Source of the DNA: Trueperaceae bacterium
Lineage (GTDB): Bacteria; Deinococcota; Deinococci; Deinococcales; Trueperaceae
Assembly (NCBI GenBank): GCA_007130355.1
Contig: SLSQ01000226.1
Coordinates: 1 to 5,627 of the forward strand
Length of the DNA stretch: 5,627 nucleotides
Direction of reading: 5' to 3'
Part shown: piece by piece, positions 1-4,528 of the stretch
Layout: each line of letters opens with the position of its first letter
How positions within the stretch are numbered: position 1 is the first letter of the stretch
Program-made: the position numbers and the translations under genes
The notes under the pieces: model-generated
Told to the model about the DNA's origin: nothing
The model's database searches: none
What the model saw: only the letters and a program-made list of their open reading frames with translations

Positions 1-149
1 CGGCCGGCGACCACGAAGTTCGCCACGACGCGCGCGTCGTCGGTCACGCCGAGCAGCTCGCGCTGCTGGACGCCGAGCTCGCTCCGGGGCGCGTCGCGGT
101 CGAGCCAGAAGCCGGCCAGCCCGGCCGTCGCGACCGCCAGGCCGAACAC
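1..149 (-). CDS. N-terminal fragment of a single-pass membrane protein, possibly LytR-CpsA-Psr (LCP) family
   Basis: Partial gene running off the left edge; about 49 residues are visible. The frame is open from the end of yqeK and reads as a hydrophobic anchor (residues 1-16, VFGLAVATAGLAGFWL) followed by a charged, extracytoplasmic-looking stretch that reaches NFVVAG at the edge. A short N-terminal anchor just after yqeK fits LCP proteins, which attach glycopolymers to the cell wall and often sit next to yqeK and rsfS. The family call rests mainly on position, since the LCP catalytic arginines would lie outside the window. The start is uncertain: I use GTG at 149, 28 nt past the yqeK stop, but no clear Shine-Dalgarno precedes it. 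The arginine-rich residues just upstream in frame (RTARSARLAARLL) would make a natural cytoplasmic N-terminus, although no canonical start codon precedes them. Sure that it is coding; unsure of family and start. Confidence 0.42.
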   Translation of the reverse strand, partial: MFGLAVATAGLAGFWLDRDAPRSELGVQQRELLGVTDDARVVANFVVAG

Positions 150-177
150 GGTCAGGAGCCGCGCCGCGAGGCGGGCG

Positions 178-804
178 CTACGAGCGGTCCGGAACCAGGG
201 AATCGTGCACCTCGAGGGTGGTCGGGTGAACCGGCTTTCCGCAGGCGCGGAGGTGGTCCACCTTGCGGCGGACGGCGGTCGCGTAGGCGGACCGGAGGTC
301 GTGGAGGGCCAGCTCGCGGACGTCGGCGTTCACGCCGCGGCCCGGTTCGGAGACGTCGGCGACGTACACCGCCGTGCCCACGCGGTCGTCGGGCGCGACG
401 CCGGCGACGTGCCCTTCGATCGCGCCGAGGACGCGGGGCGCGTCGATCCCCCACGACGCCGCCAACGCCCGGGCGGCCCGTCCGTGCAGGATCATCGGGT
501 GCGCCCGTTCCTCGGGACGCTCGGGCGGCGCCAACTCGGCCAGCCGGTCGTCTTCGAGGTCGCGCGCAGCGTCGTGCAGGACGGCGGCGAGCACCGTGTC
601 GCGGAGTTCGTCCTCGGTGAAGCGGTTGGCGCGGGCGATCCGCTCGGCCAGCTCGGCGACGCGCACGACGTGCGCCCAGCGTTCGGGCGTCAGGCGCTGC
701 CGCACGCGGCGGCACCAGGGCGCGATCCCGTGGCGGGCGCACGGTCCTGCGCCGTGGGCGGTCGGGCTGTCGGAGGCGGGGTCGGGGACGGGATCGTTCG
801 GCAT
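178..804 (-). CDS. yqeK: YqeK-type HD-domain hydrolase (probable symmetrical Ap4A hydrolase)
   Basis: A protein of 208 residues in the HD metal-phosphohydrolase superfamily. Characterised YqeK proteins cleave diadenosine tetraphosphate into two ADP using a di-metal (iron) centre, lowering a stress alarmone in the cytoplasm. The metal-ligand pattern is complete: H45 in WAHVVRVAELA, H77-D78 in AVLHDAAR, H107 in MILHGRAA, H132 in AIEGHVAG, and D150 in the YqeK-typical VADVSEPGR stretch. The first 40 residues are a Pro/Asp-rich extension with a Cys-x2-His-x5-Cys cluster (C22, H25, C31), which is longer than usual. The frame is open back to 924 inside obgE, but I start at ATG 804 because GAGGAG lies just upstream and the extra residues are Arg-rich and overlap obgE. 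It is last but one in the rplU-rpmA-obgE operon. The nadD gene that often precedes yqeK is absent. A general HD hydrolase of other substrate is the alternative. Confidence 0.9.
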   Translation of the reverse strand: MPNDPVPDPASDSPTAHGAGPCARHGIAPWCRRVRQRLTPERWAHVVRVAELAERIARANRFTEDELRDTVLAAVLHDAARDLEDDRLAELAPPERPEERAHPMILHGRAARALAASWGIDAPRVLGAIEGHVAGVAPDDRVGTAVYVADVSEPGRGVNADVRELALHDLRSAYATAVRRKVDHLRACGKPVHPTTLEVHDSLVPDRS

Positions 805-807
805 GCG

Positions 808-813
808 CTCCTC
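808..813 (-). promoter_or_regulatory. Ribosome binding site of yqeK
   Basis: GAGGAG on the minus strand with 3 nt to the ATG at 804 (5 nt if GAGG is the core). It decides the start, since the frame itself stays open a further 120 nt upstream. The site lies 7 nt after the large intergenic hairpin at 821-867. Confidence 0.65.
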
Positions 814-820
814 ACGGTCA

Positions 821-867
821 CGACGTGGCTCGGACCTCGCGAGCGGTCGGGCGCGAGGCCCACGTCG
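821..867 (-). other. Two-tier RNA hairpin in the obgE-yqeK gap
   Basis: On the minus-strand transcript an outer 8-bp perfect inverted repeat (CGACGTGG with CCACGTCG) encloses an inner 7-bp perfect repeat (CCTCGCG with CGCGAGG). They are separated by one unpaired base on the 5' side and six on the 3' side, and the apical loop is 10 nt. It starts 23 nt after the obgE stop and ends 7 nt before the yqeK ribosome binding site. No run of U follows, so it is not a standard intrinsic terminator. Possible roles are an mRNA processing or stability element, a partial attenuator lowering yqeK output, or a control of yqeK translation. The pairing is seen directly; the role is inference. Confidence 0.5.
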
Positions 868-890
868 CCTCGAGCCTACCGGAACGACGC

Positions 891-2249
891 TCACCTTCCC
901 GTTTCGGAACCTTCGTCGCTCCACGCCGCCTCGGCGGCGCCCGCCTCCCGAGCGCGACGTTCCGCCTCGCGTTCCTCGGTCCGGGCCTTCGTTTCGTCGA
1001 AGTACTCGAACGCCGCCTCGCCGATCCAGACGTCGTCGCCGTCCTGCGCCCCGGCCCGCCGCAGCGCCTTCGACAGCCCCATCCGCTCGAAGTGCCGTTG
1101 CAGGTAGTCGACCGCCTCGGCGTTGGTCGCGTCGAACCGGTCGATCAGCGCCTGCGCCTCGCTCCCGCGCACGATCCAGCCGCTTCCGTCCTGCAGCCGG
1201 TCGACGCGGATCGGATCGACCTCGATCCGTTCCTCGCGGACGGCGGCGGTCGGAACCTGGGGCCGTTCCGGCAGGAGCGCGAACAGCGTGGCACGCAGCT
1301 CGTCGATCCCCCGTCCGTCGATCGACGAGGCGGGCACCACCGGCATTCCGGCCTCGGCCAGGTCGTGCACGGCGTCCGCGACCTCGTCGCCTGCGGCCAG
1401 GTCGATCTTGTGCAGCACGATCATGCCGGGCAGGTCGAGGAGGGTCGGGTCGTAGGCGCCGACCTCGTGCCGCAGGGCCCGCAGGGCGGCGGGAGGATCG
1501 TCGGCGATGTCGAGGACCCAGACCAGCAGCCGCGTACGGGAGACGTGCCGGAGGAACTCGTGGCCGAGGCCTCGGCCCTCGTGCGCGCCCTCGATCAGGC
1601 CGGGCACGTCGGCCAGCGTCGCGCGCGCGAGGCCGCCGTCGCCTCGCTCGACCACCCCGAGGTTGGGCGTCAGGGTGGTGAACGGGTAGTCGGCGATCTG
1701 CGGCTTCGCGTTCGAGAGGGCGGCGAGGAGGCTCGACTTGCCGGCGTTCGGATAACCGACCAGGCCGGCGTCGGCGATGGTGCGGAGCTCCAGGCGCACG
1801 CGCCGCCGCTCCCCCTTGGTGCCGTACTCGGCGAAGCGCGGCGCACGCCGGGTCGAGCTCGCGAACGAGGCGTTGCCGCGCCCGCCCTCGCCCCCTCGAG
1901 CCACGACCTGCTCCTGGCCCGGTTCGGTCATGTCGGCGATCACGCGACCGTCGTCGAGGTCGCGCACGACCGTGCCGGCGGGCACCTCGAGGACCCGTGG
2001 CTCGCCGGCCTTGCCGTGGCGTTCGCGGCCCTCGCCCTGCATGCCGGTGCCGCCCTTGTAGGTCCGGTTCGGCGTGAGCCGCGTCAGGGCCGAGACGTCG
2101 TCGACGGCCCGCAGCAGGACGTTCCCGCCGTGGCCGCCGTGGCCGCCGTCCGGACCGCCCTTCGGGACGTACTTCAGGCGCATGAACGACATCGCGCCGT
2201 CGCCGCCGCGTCCGCCCTGCACGATGAGTTCGATCACGTCACGGAACAT
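891..2249 (-). CDS. obgE: GTPase Obg/CgtA, 50S ribosome assembly factor
   Basis: Complete 452-residue Obg GTPase, slightly longer than typical because of a charged C-terminal tail. Obg proteins bind late 50S particles, couple GTP/(p)ppGpp level to ribosome maturation and act in the cytoplasm. Domains: glycine-rich Obg fold (about 1-157, with GGRGGDG and GGPDGGHGGHGG loops); G domain (about 158-330) with G1 GYPNAGKSS at 165-173, G2 threonines at 191-192, G3 DVPG at 214-217, G4 at 280-283 and G5 around 308-311; C-terminal OCT domain (about 338-418, ending in DDVWIGEAAFEYFD); Glu/Arg/Ala-rich tail 421-452. Oddity: G4 reads HKID instead of the usual NKxD. The start ATG at 2249 gives the family N-terminus MFRDVIELIVQGGRGGDG. 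A run of five G lies 4 nt upstream, inside a small hairpin. It follows rpmA by 85 nt, the usual rplU-rpmA-obgE order. Confidence 0.97.
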   Translation of the reverse strand: MFRDVIELIVQGGRGGDGAMSFMRLKYVPKGGPDGGHGGHGGNVLLRAVDDVSALTRLTPNRTYKGGTGMQGEGRERHGKAGEPRVLEVPAGTVVRDLDDGRVIADMTEPGQEQVVARGGEGGRGNASFASSTRRAPRFAEYGTKGERRRVRLELRTIADAGLVGYPNAGKSSLLAALSNAKPQIADYPFTTLTPNLGVVERGDGGLARATLADVPGLIEGAHEGRGLGHEFLRHVSRTRLLVWVLDIADDPPAALRALRHEVGAYDPTLLDLPGMIVLHKIDLAAGDEVADAVHDLAEAGMPVVPASSIDGRGIDELRATLFALLPERPQVPTAAVREERIEVDPIRVDRLQDGSGWIVRGSEAQALIDRFDATNAEAVDYLQRHFERMGLSKALRRAGAQDGDDVWIGEAAFEYFDETKARTEEREAERRAREAGAAEAAWSDEGSETGR

Positions 2250-2251
2250 CG

Positions 2252-2265
2252 GACCCCCTAGGGTC
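2252..2265 (-). promoter_or_regulatory. Small hairpin covering the obgE ribosome binding site
   Basis: On the transcript, GACCC pairs with GGGTC around a TAGG loop (5-bp stem). The G-run that serves as Shine-Dalgarno (complement of 2254-2258) lies partly in the loop and partly in the 3' arm. The stem ends 2 nt before the ATG. If it forms, ribosome access to obgE is reduced until something melts it. Seen directly as complementarity; regulation is inference. Confidence 0.4.
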
Positions 2266-2282
2266 TCGGCCGGCGCGAAGAC

Positions 2283-2306
2283 GGGCGCGACCGATCGGCC
2301 GCGCCC
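2283..2306 (-). other. 10-bp GC-rich hairpin in the rpmA-obgE gap
   Basis: The minus-strand transcript can form a 10-bp stem with nine Watson-Crick pairs (GGGCGCG against CGCGCCC at the base) plus one G-U, closed by a GAUC loop. The G-U pair exists only in the minus-strand RNA (on the plus strand it is an A-C mismatch), so the fold favours the transcribed strand. It begins 28 nt after the rpmA stop. No U-tract follows, so complete termination is unlikely. It could protect the 3' end of an abundant rplU-rpmA message or be a processing or partial-termination site that lets ribosomal-protein output exceed obgE output. Confidence 0.5.
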
Positions 2307-2334
2307 GGAGGTCGTTCCGGATGTCGGGTTCGGG

Positions 2335-2613
2335 TCAGTCGGCGGAGAGCGCCGCGGCGTCCTGCTCGACGATCCGCACGAACCGCCCCTTGCGGCCCTT
2401 GTTCTCCCACTTCACGACGCCGTCGCGCAGCGCGAAGAGGGTGAAGTCCTTGCCGGTGCCGACGTTGCGGCCGGCGTTGTAGCGCGTGCCGCGCTGACGG
2501 ACGAGGATGTTGCCGGCGGTGACGACCTGACCGTCGAACCGCTTGACGCCGAGGCGCTTCGATTCGCTGTCGCGTCCGTTCTTGGAGCTGCCGACGCCCT
2601 TCTTGTGTGCCAT
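2335..2613 (-). CDS. rpmA: 50S ribosomal protein L27
   Basis: Complete 92-residue L27 (bL27), a protein near the peptidyl-transferase centre of the 50S subunit whose N-terminal tail reaches toward tRNA. The sequence shows the family signature throughout: MAHKKGVGSSKNGRDSESKR at the start, then FDGQVVTAGNILVRQRGT (about 26-43), and GVGTGKDF-like GRNVGTGKDFTLFAL (about 48-62). The protein begins directly with MAHKK, so it lacks the cleavable leader seen on Firmicutes L27. A good ribosome binding site (GGGAGG) stands 8 nt upstream of the ATG at 2613. The gene starts only 18 nt after rplU, so the two are surely cotranscribed. Length and composition are normal for the family. Confidence 0.98.
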   Translation of the reverse strand: MAHKKGVGSSKNGRDSESKRLGVKRFDGQVVTAGNILVRQRGTRYNAGRNVGTGKDFTLFALRDGVVKWENKGRKGRFVRIVEQDAAALSAD

Positions 2614-2631
2614 TTCGGGTCCCTCCCGGAC

Positions 2632-2937
2632 TCAGCCGGCGATGCCGGTGACGCGGACTTCGGTGTACGGCTGGCGGTGGCCGGTCTTGCGGCGGTAGTT
2701 CGCCTTGGCCTTGAACTTCTTGATCTGGAGCTTCTCGCCACGCCCGTGCGCGACGACCTCGGCGCGAACCGAAGCGCCGTCCACGACCGGCGTGCCGACC
2801 TTCGTGGTCTCGCCGCCGAGCAGCAGCACGGGCAGGTCGACCGACTGGCCGACTTCGGCCTCGAGCGATTCGAGGCGGAGGGTGTCGCCCTCTTCGACGC
2901 GGTACTGCTTGCCACCGGACTGGACGATCGCGAACAT
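2632..2937 (-). CDS. rplU: 50S ribosomal protein L21
   Basis: Complete 101-residue L21 (bL21), which binds 23S rRNA in the 50S subunit. It opens with the family hallmark MFAIVQSGGKQYRVEEGDTL, has the LPVLLLGG and VGTPVVDGASV strands in the middle (about 34-55), and ends with the basic rRNA-binding stretch FKAKANYRRKTGHRQPYT (about 75-92). The frame continues open upstream to 3066, but the start at ATG 2937 is fixed by the family N-terminus and by GGAGG 5 nt upstream. It is the first gene of the operon, preceded by a candidate promoter at 3070-3099 and a structured leader. The alignment-level match leaves no real alternative. Confidence 0.98.
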   Translation of the reverse strand: MFAIVQSGGKQYRVEEGDTLRLESLEAEVGQSVDLPVLLLGGETTKVGTPVVDGASVRAEVVAHGRGEKLQIKKFKAKANYRRKTGHRQPYTEVRVTGIAG

Positions 2938-2942
2938 GCTTG

Positions 2943-2947
2943 CCTCC
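2943..2947 (-). promoter_or_regulatory. Ribosome binding site of rplU
   Basis: GGAGG on the minus strand with 5 nt to the ATG at 2937. It settles the start against the longer open frame that reaches 3066. It lies 14 nt downstream of the hairpin at 2962-2978. Confidence 0.8.
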
Positions 2948-2961
2948 GAGCCTTTCTGGCG

Positions 2962-2978
2962 CGCCCGTCGAACGGGCG
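2962..2978 (-). promoter_or_regulatory. Second leader hairpin upstream of rplU
   Basis: On the transcript CGCCCGT pairs with ACGGGCG around a 3-nt TCG loop (7 bp; if the T-A pair opens, 6 bp with a 5-nt loop). It is located between the large leader structure and the ribosome binding site. It may form part of a feedback site for L21 or simply shield the leader. The pairing is seen; the function is inference. Confidence 0.45.
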
Positions 2979-3007
2979 TCGGTGATCCATGGAACGACGT
3001 GACGGAT

Positions 3008-3060
3008 CGCGCGGTGCGGCGGTTCGGGCCTGCCGGCCGTGACGCGGAGCCGCCCGCGCG
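3008..3060 (-). promoter_or_regulatory. Structured 5' leader of the rplU operon
   Basis: Immediately after the predicted transcription start, 12 base pairs can form between CGCGCGG-GCGGC (3060-3049) and GCCGC-A-CCGCGCG (3020-3008), interrupted by a single bulged A at 3015. The enclosed 28 nt hold a further 4-bp stem, GGCC-GGCA-GGCC (3038-3027). Ribosomal-protein operons commonly carry leader structures that bind one of their products, and L21 leaders are known in other phyla. I cannot tell whether this matches any described family. Seen as pairing only; binding is inference. Confidence 0.45.
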
Positions 3061-3069
3061 GAGCACGTG

Positions 3070-3099
3070 AGCCTAGCACACCGCCGCCGGGGTGCGCAA
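3070..3099 (-). promoter_or_regulatory. Candidate sigma70-type promoter of the rplU operon
   Basis: Reading the minus strand, TTGCGC (3099-3094) and TAGGCT (3075-3070) are 18 bp apart. TGC directly before the -10 makes an extended -10 (TGnTAnnnT). Initiation would fall near 3063-3064, giving a leader of about 125 nt. It is the best -10/-35 pair in the gap between the HD-GYP stop and rplU, in sequence that otherwise contains very few A/T-rich hexamers. Sigma matches are moderate (3 of 6 in each box), so confidence is moderate. Confidence 0.5.
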
Positions 3100-3182
3100 G
3101 GGGAGGGACCGTCACGGACACCGGGCCCCGCCCCGCGGGCTCGCTTCCCAGCGCCGAGCGGTCCGGCCGAGGGGCGACGGCG

Positions 3183-4298
3183 TCAGTCCGAGGCGCCCGA
3201 CCTCCGCGCGAGCCACGGATCGACGAGGAGGTCCATGCCGATCCCGTCCGGTTGGAGGATCGACTCGATCGGGGTCTCCACGAAGGGGGAGGTGTCCGCC
3301 TCGAACCCGATCTCGCCGTGCTCGACCGCCACGAGGAACGCGTCGACGACCGCGGGATCGAAGTGCGTGCCGCGACCCTCCTCGATCACGCGCCGCGCGT
3401 CGGCGGTCGCCAGGGGGTCGCGGTACGGGCGCCGGCTGGTGAGCGCCTCGAAGACGTCGGCGGCGGCGACGATGCGCCCGAAGAGGGGGATCGCGTCGCC
3501 GGAAAGGCCGCGCGGGTACCCCTTCCCGTCCCACCGTTCGTGGTGGGCGTGGACGCCGTCGGCGATCGGCGCGAAGTGGTCGGACACGTTGAGGAGGATG
3601 GTCCGGCCCAGCTCGCAGTGCTTCTTGACCTCCGCGAACTCCTCGTCGGTGAGGGGCCCCGGCTTGTGGAGGATCGCCTCGGGGACCCCGATCTTGCCGA
3701 GATCGTGCAGCAGGCCGGCCCAGTAGAGGCGTCCCAGGCTCTGCCCGTCGAGGCCCAGGCGCCGGCCGATGGCGACGCCGTTGCGGGCCACGCGGTCGCA
3801 GTGGCCGTGCGTCTGTTCGTCGCGGCTCTCGACCAGGCCGGCGAACATCTTGAGGTTGCGGCTGTACGTGTCGGCGAGGCCGTGCCGCAGTTCGGCGCTG
3901 CGCTCGGCCCGCGCCCGCAGCAGGCTGGTGGCGACGGCGACGAACCCGCCGATGCCGACGAAGAACGCGCCCCGGTACAGCCAGGCCCGGCGGGCCTGCG
4001 GCTCGCCGGTCTCGACGTCGAGCGGCATGAGCGGACCGACGACGATGGTGGCGGCGAGCGCGACCAGGATCGTGGTGGGGAGGCCGAAGGCGACGGCCGC
4101 GAAGAGCACGGGCAGGTAGGCGGCGTGCAGGTACGGTCCGCGCGTGCCTCCGGTGGACGCGACCCACCACCACACGCCCAGCAACGCCAGGACGATGACG
4201 CCGAGCGCGAGCGCCATGGAGAGCCGCCGCTCCAGCGCGGTGCGGTCGATGGTGCGGTCGAGCAGAGCCTGGGCGCGGTTTTGAAGCCTGTCGAACAC
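3183..4298 (-). CDS. Membrane-anchored HD-GYP cyclic-di-GMP phosphodiesterase
   Basis: 371 residues. HD-GYP enzymes hydrolyse the second messenger c-di-GMP to pGpG and GMP with a di- or tri-metal centre, lowering signal for biofilm and surface behaviour. N-terminal half: four predicted membrane helices at about 27-47, 57-73, 74-92 and 106-127, so the catalytic part faces the cytoplasm. A short linker follows. HD-GYP domain about 148-330: H166 in HGHCDRVARN, H198-D199 in LLHDLGKIGVP, H228 in KKHCELG, H252-H253 followed by ERWDGKGYPRGL (complete HHxxxDGxGYP signature), and D281 with LTSRRPYR. All expected ligands are present, so it should be active. The frame stays open to an ATG at 4508, but those extra residues are Gly/Pro/Arg low-complexity. 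GTG 4298 has a strong G-run upstream and begins a sensible amphipathic segment. The membrane part resembles four-helix sensory anchors; its ligand is unknown. The gene is divergent from galT. Confidence 0.93.
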   Translation of the reverse strand: MFDRLQNRAQALLDRTIDRTALERRLSMALALGVIVLALLGVWWWVASTGGTRGPYLHAAYLPVLFAAVAFGLPTTILVALAATIVVGPLMPLDVETGEPQARRAWLYRGAFFVGIGGFVAVATSLLRARAERSAELRHGLADTYSRNLKMFAGLVESRDEQTHGHCDRVARNGVAIGRRLGLDGQSLGRLYWAGLLHDLGKIGVPEAILHKPGPLTDEEFAEVKKHCELGRTILLNVSDHFAPIADGVHAHHERWDGKGYPRGLSGDAIPLFGRIVAAADVFEALTSRRPYRDPLATADARRVIEEGRGTHFDPAVVDAFLVAVEHGEIGFEADTSPFVETPIESILQPDGIGMDLLVDPWLARRSGASD

Positions 4299-4304
4299 GG
4301 CGTA

Positions 4305-4310
4305 CCCCCC
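4305..4310 (-). promoter_or_regulatory. Ribosome binding site that sets the GTG start of the HD-GYP gene
   Basis: Six consecutive G on the minus strand with 6 nt to GTG at 4298. No comparable site precedes the upstream ATG at 4508, so the shorter protein is preferred. Confidence 0.6.
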
Positions 4311-4340
4311 GTTCTCACGTTCCGTCCGCAGGATCCCCCA

Positions 4341-4366
4341 GGCCCGAATTGTGCCGCATTCCGGCC
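4341..4366 (-). promoter_or_regulatory. Interrupted palindrome upstream of the HD-GYP gene (candidate operator)
   Basis: GGCCCGAAT (4341-4349) and ATTCCGGCC (4358-4366) form an inverted repeat with 8 of 9 positions matching around an 8-bp spacer, centred 55 bp upstream of the GTG. A -10-like CACAAT on the minus strand (4353-4348) overlaps it, although I see no good -35. The spacing of half-site centres is 17 bp, longer than one helical turn. It may be a regulator site over the HD-GYP promoter, or chance in GC-rich DNA. Confidence 0.3.
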
Positions 4367-4403
4367 GCACCGACCACCCCCCGGTCGCTCTGGGGCGCAG
4401 TGC

Positions 4404-4487
4404 ACGGCACCCTTCACGGCACCACGGACGGCACCCGCCGGACCCGGGGCCGGACCCGGGGCCGGGCGCGGGGCCGGTCCGGGCCGG
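4404..4487. repeat. 12-bp periodic repeat run between the HD-GYP gene and galT
   Basis: Seven consecutive 12-bp units hold the same phase. Units at 4404, 4416 and 4428 all begin ACGGCACC. Units at 4440 and 4452 are identical (GGACCCGGGGCC), 4464 matches them at 10 of 12, and 4476 is a degenerate copy. So two unit types adjoin in one register. The run lies wholly in the non-coding space between divergent genes, with a dyad on each side. Units are rich in CCGG and CCCGGG, so DNA and RNA there can fold. It may arise from replication slippage, act as a binding-site array, or be a length-variable promoter spacer. Confidence 0.65.
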
Positions 4488-4496
4488 GTCGCGCGC

Positions 4497-4518
4497 ATCG
4501 TCGGCCATGCCGTACGAT
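4497..4518 (+). promoter_or_regulatory. galT -10 region with overlapping dyad; probable leaderless start
   Basis: TACGAT at 4513-4518 fits the TANNNT box that in Deinococcota stands about 7-10 nt before leaderless start codons; here 10 nt separate it from ATG 4529, so initiation would fall a few nt before or at the ATG. No ribosome binding site precedes the ATG. The box is the right arm of an imperfect palindrome: ATCGT-CGGC (4497-4505), CAT, GCCG-T-ACGAT (4509-4518), with one extra T in the right arm. A repressor bound there would block the -10. No -35 is visible. Confidence 0.45.
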
Positions 4519-4528
4519 GGGCCTTCCC

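Noticed and set aside
805..924. Longer YqeK starting at 924 inside obgE
   Set aside because: The added residues are Arg-rich and unlike the family, and ATG 804 has its own GAGGAG.
825..2261. Open frame of 478 codons on the plus strand opposite obgE
   Set aside because: Exact antisense of a certain obgE; such long frames are expected at this GC content, and the translation shows no domain or start signal.
2938..3066. Longer L21 starting at 3066
   Set aside because: L21 family proteins begin at the MFAIVQSGGKQY methionine at 2937, which has GGAGG upstream.
3100..3182. Intrinsic terminator after the HD-GYP gene
   Set aside because: Only a 5-bp stem (3127-3139) and weaker ones are visible, and no U-run follows, so I do not call a terminator. 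I see no other feature in this stretch.
4299..4508. 70-residue N-terminal extension of the HD-GYP protein from ATG 4508
   Set aside because: It would be Gly/Pro/Arg low complexity encoded by the 12-bp repeat and would overlap the galT promoter; GTG 4298 has a strong ribosome binding site.
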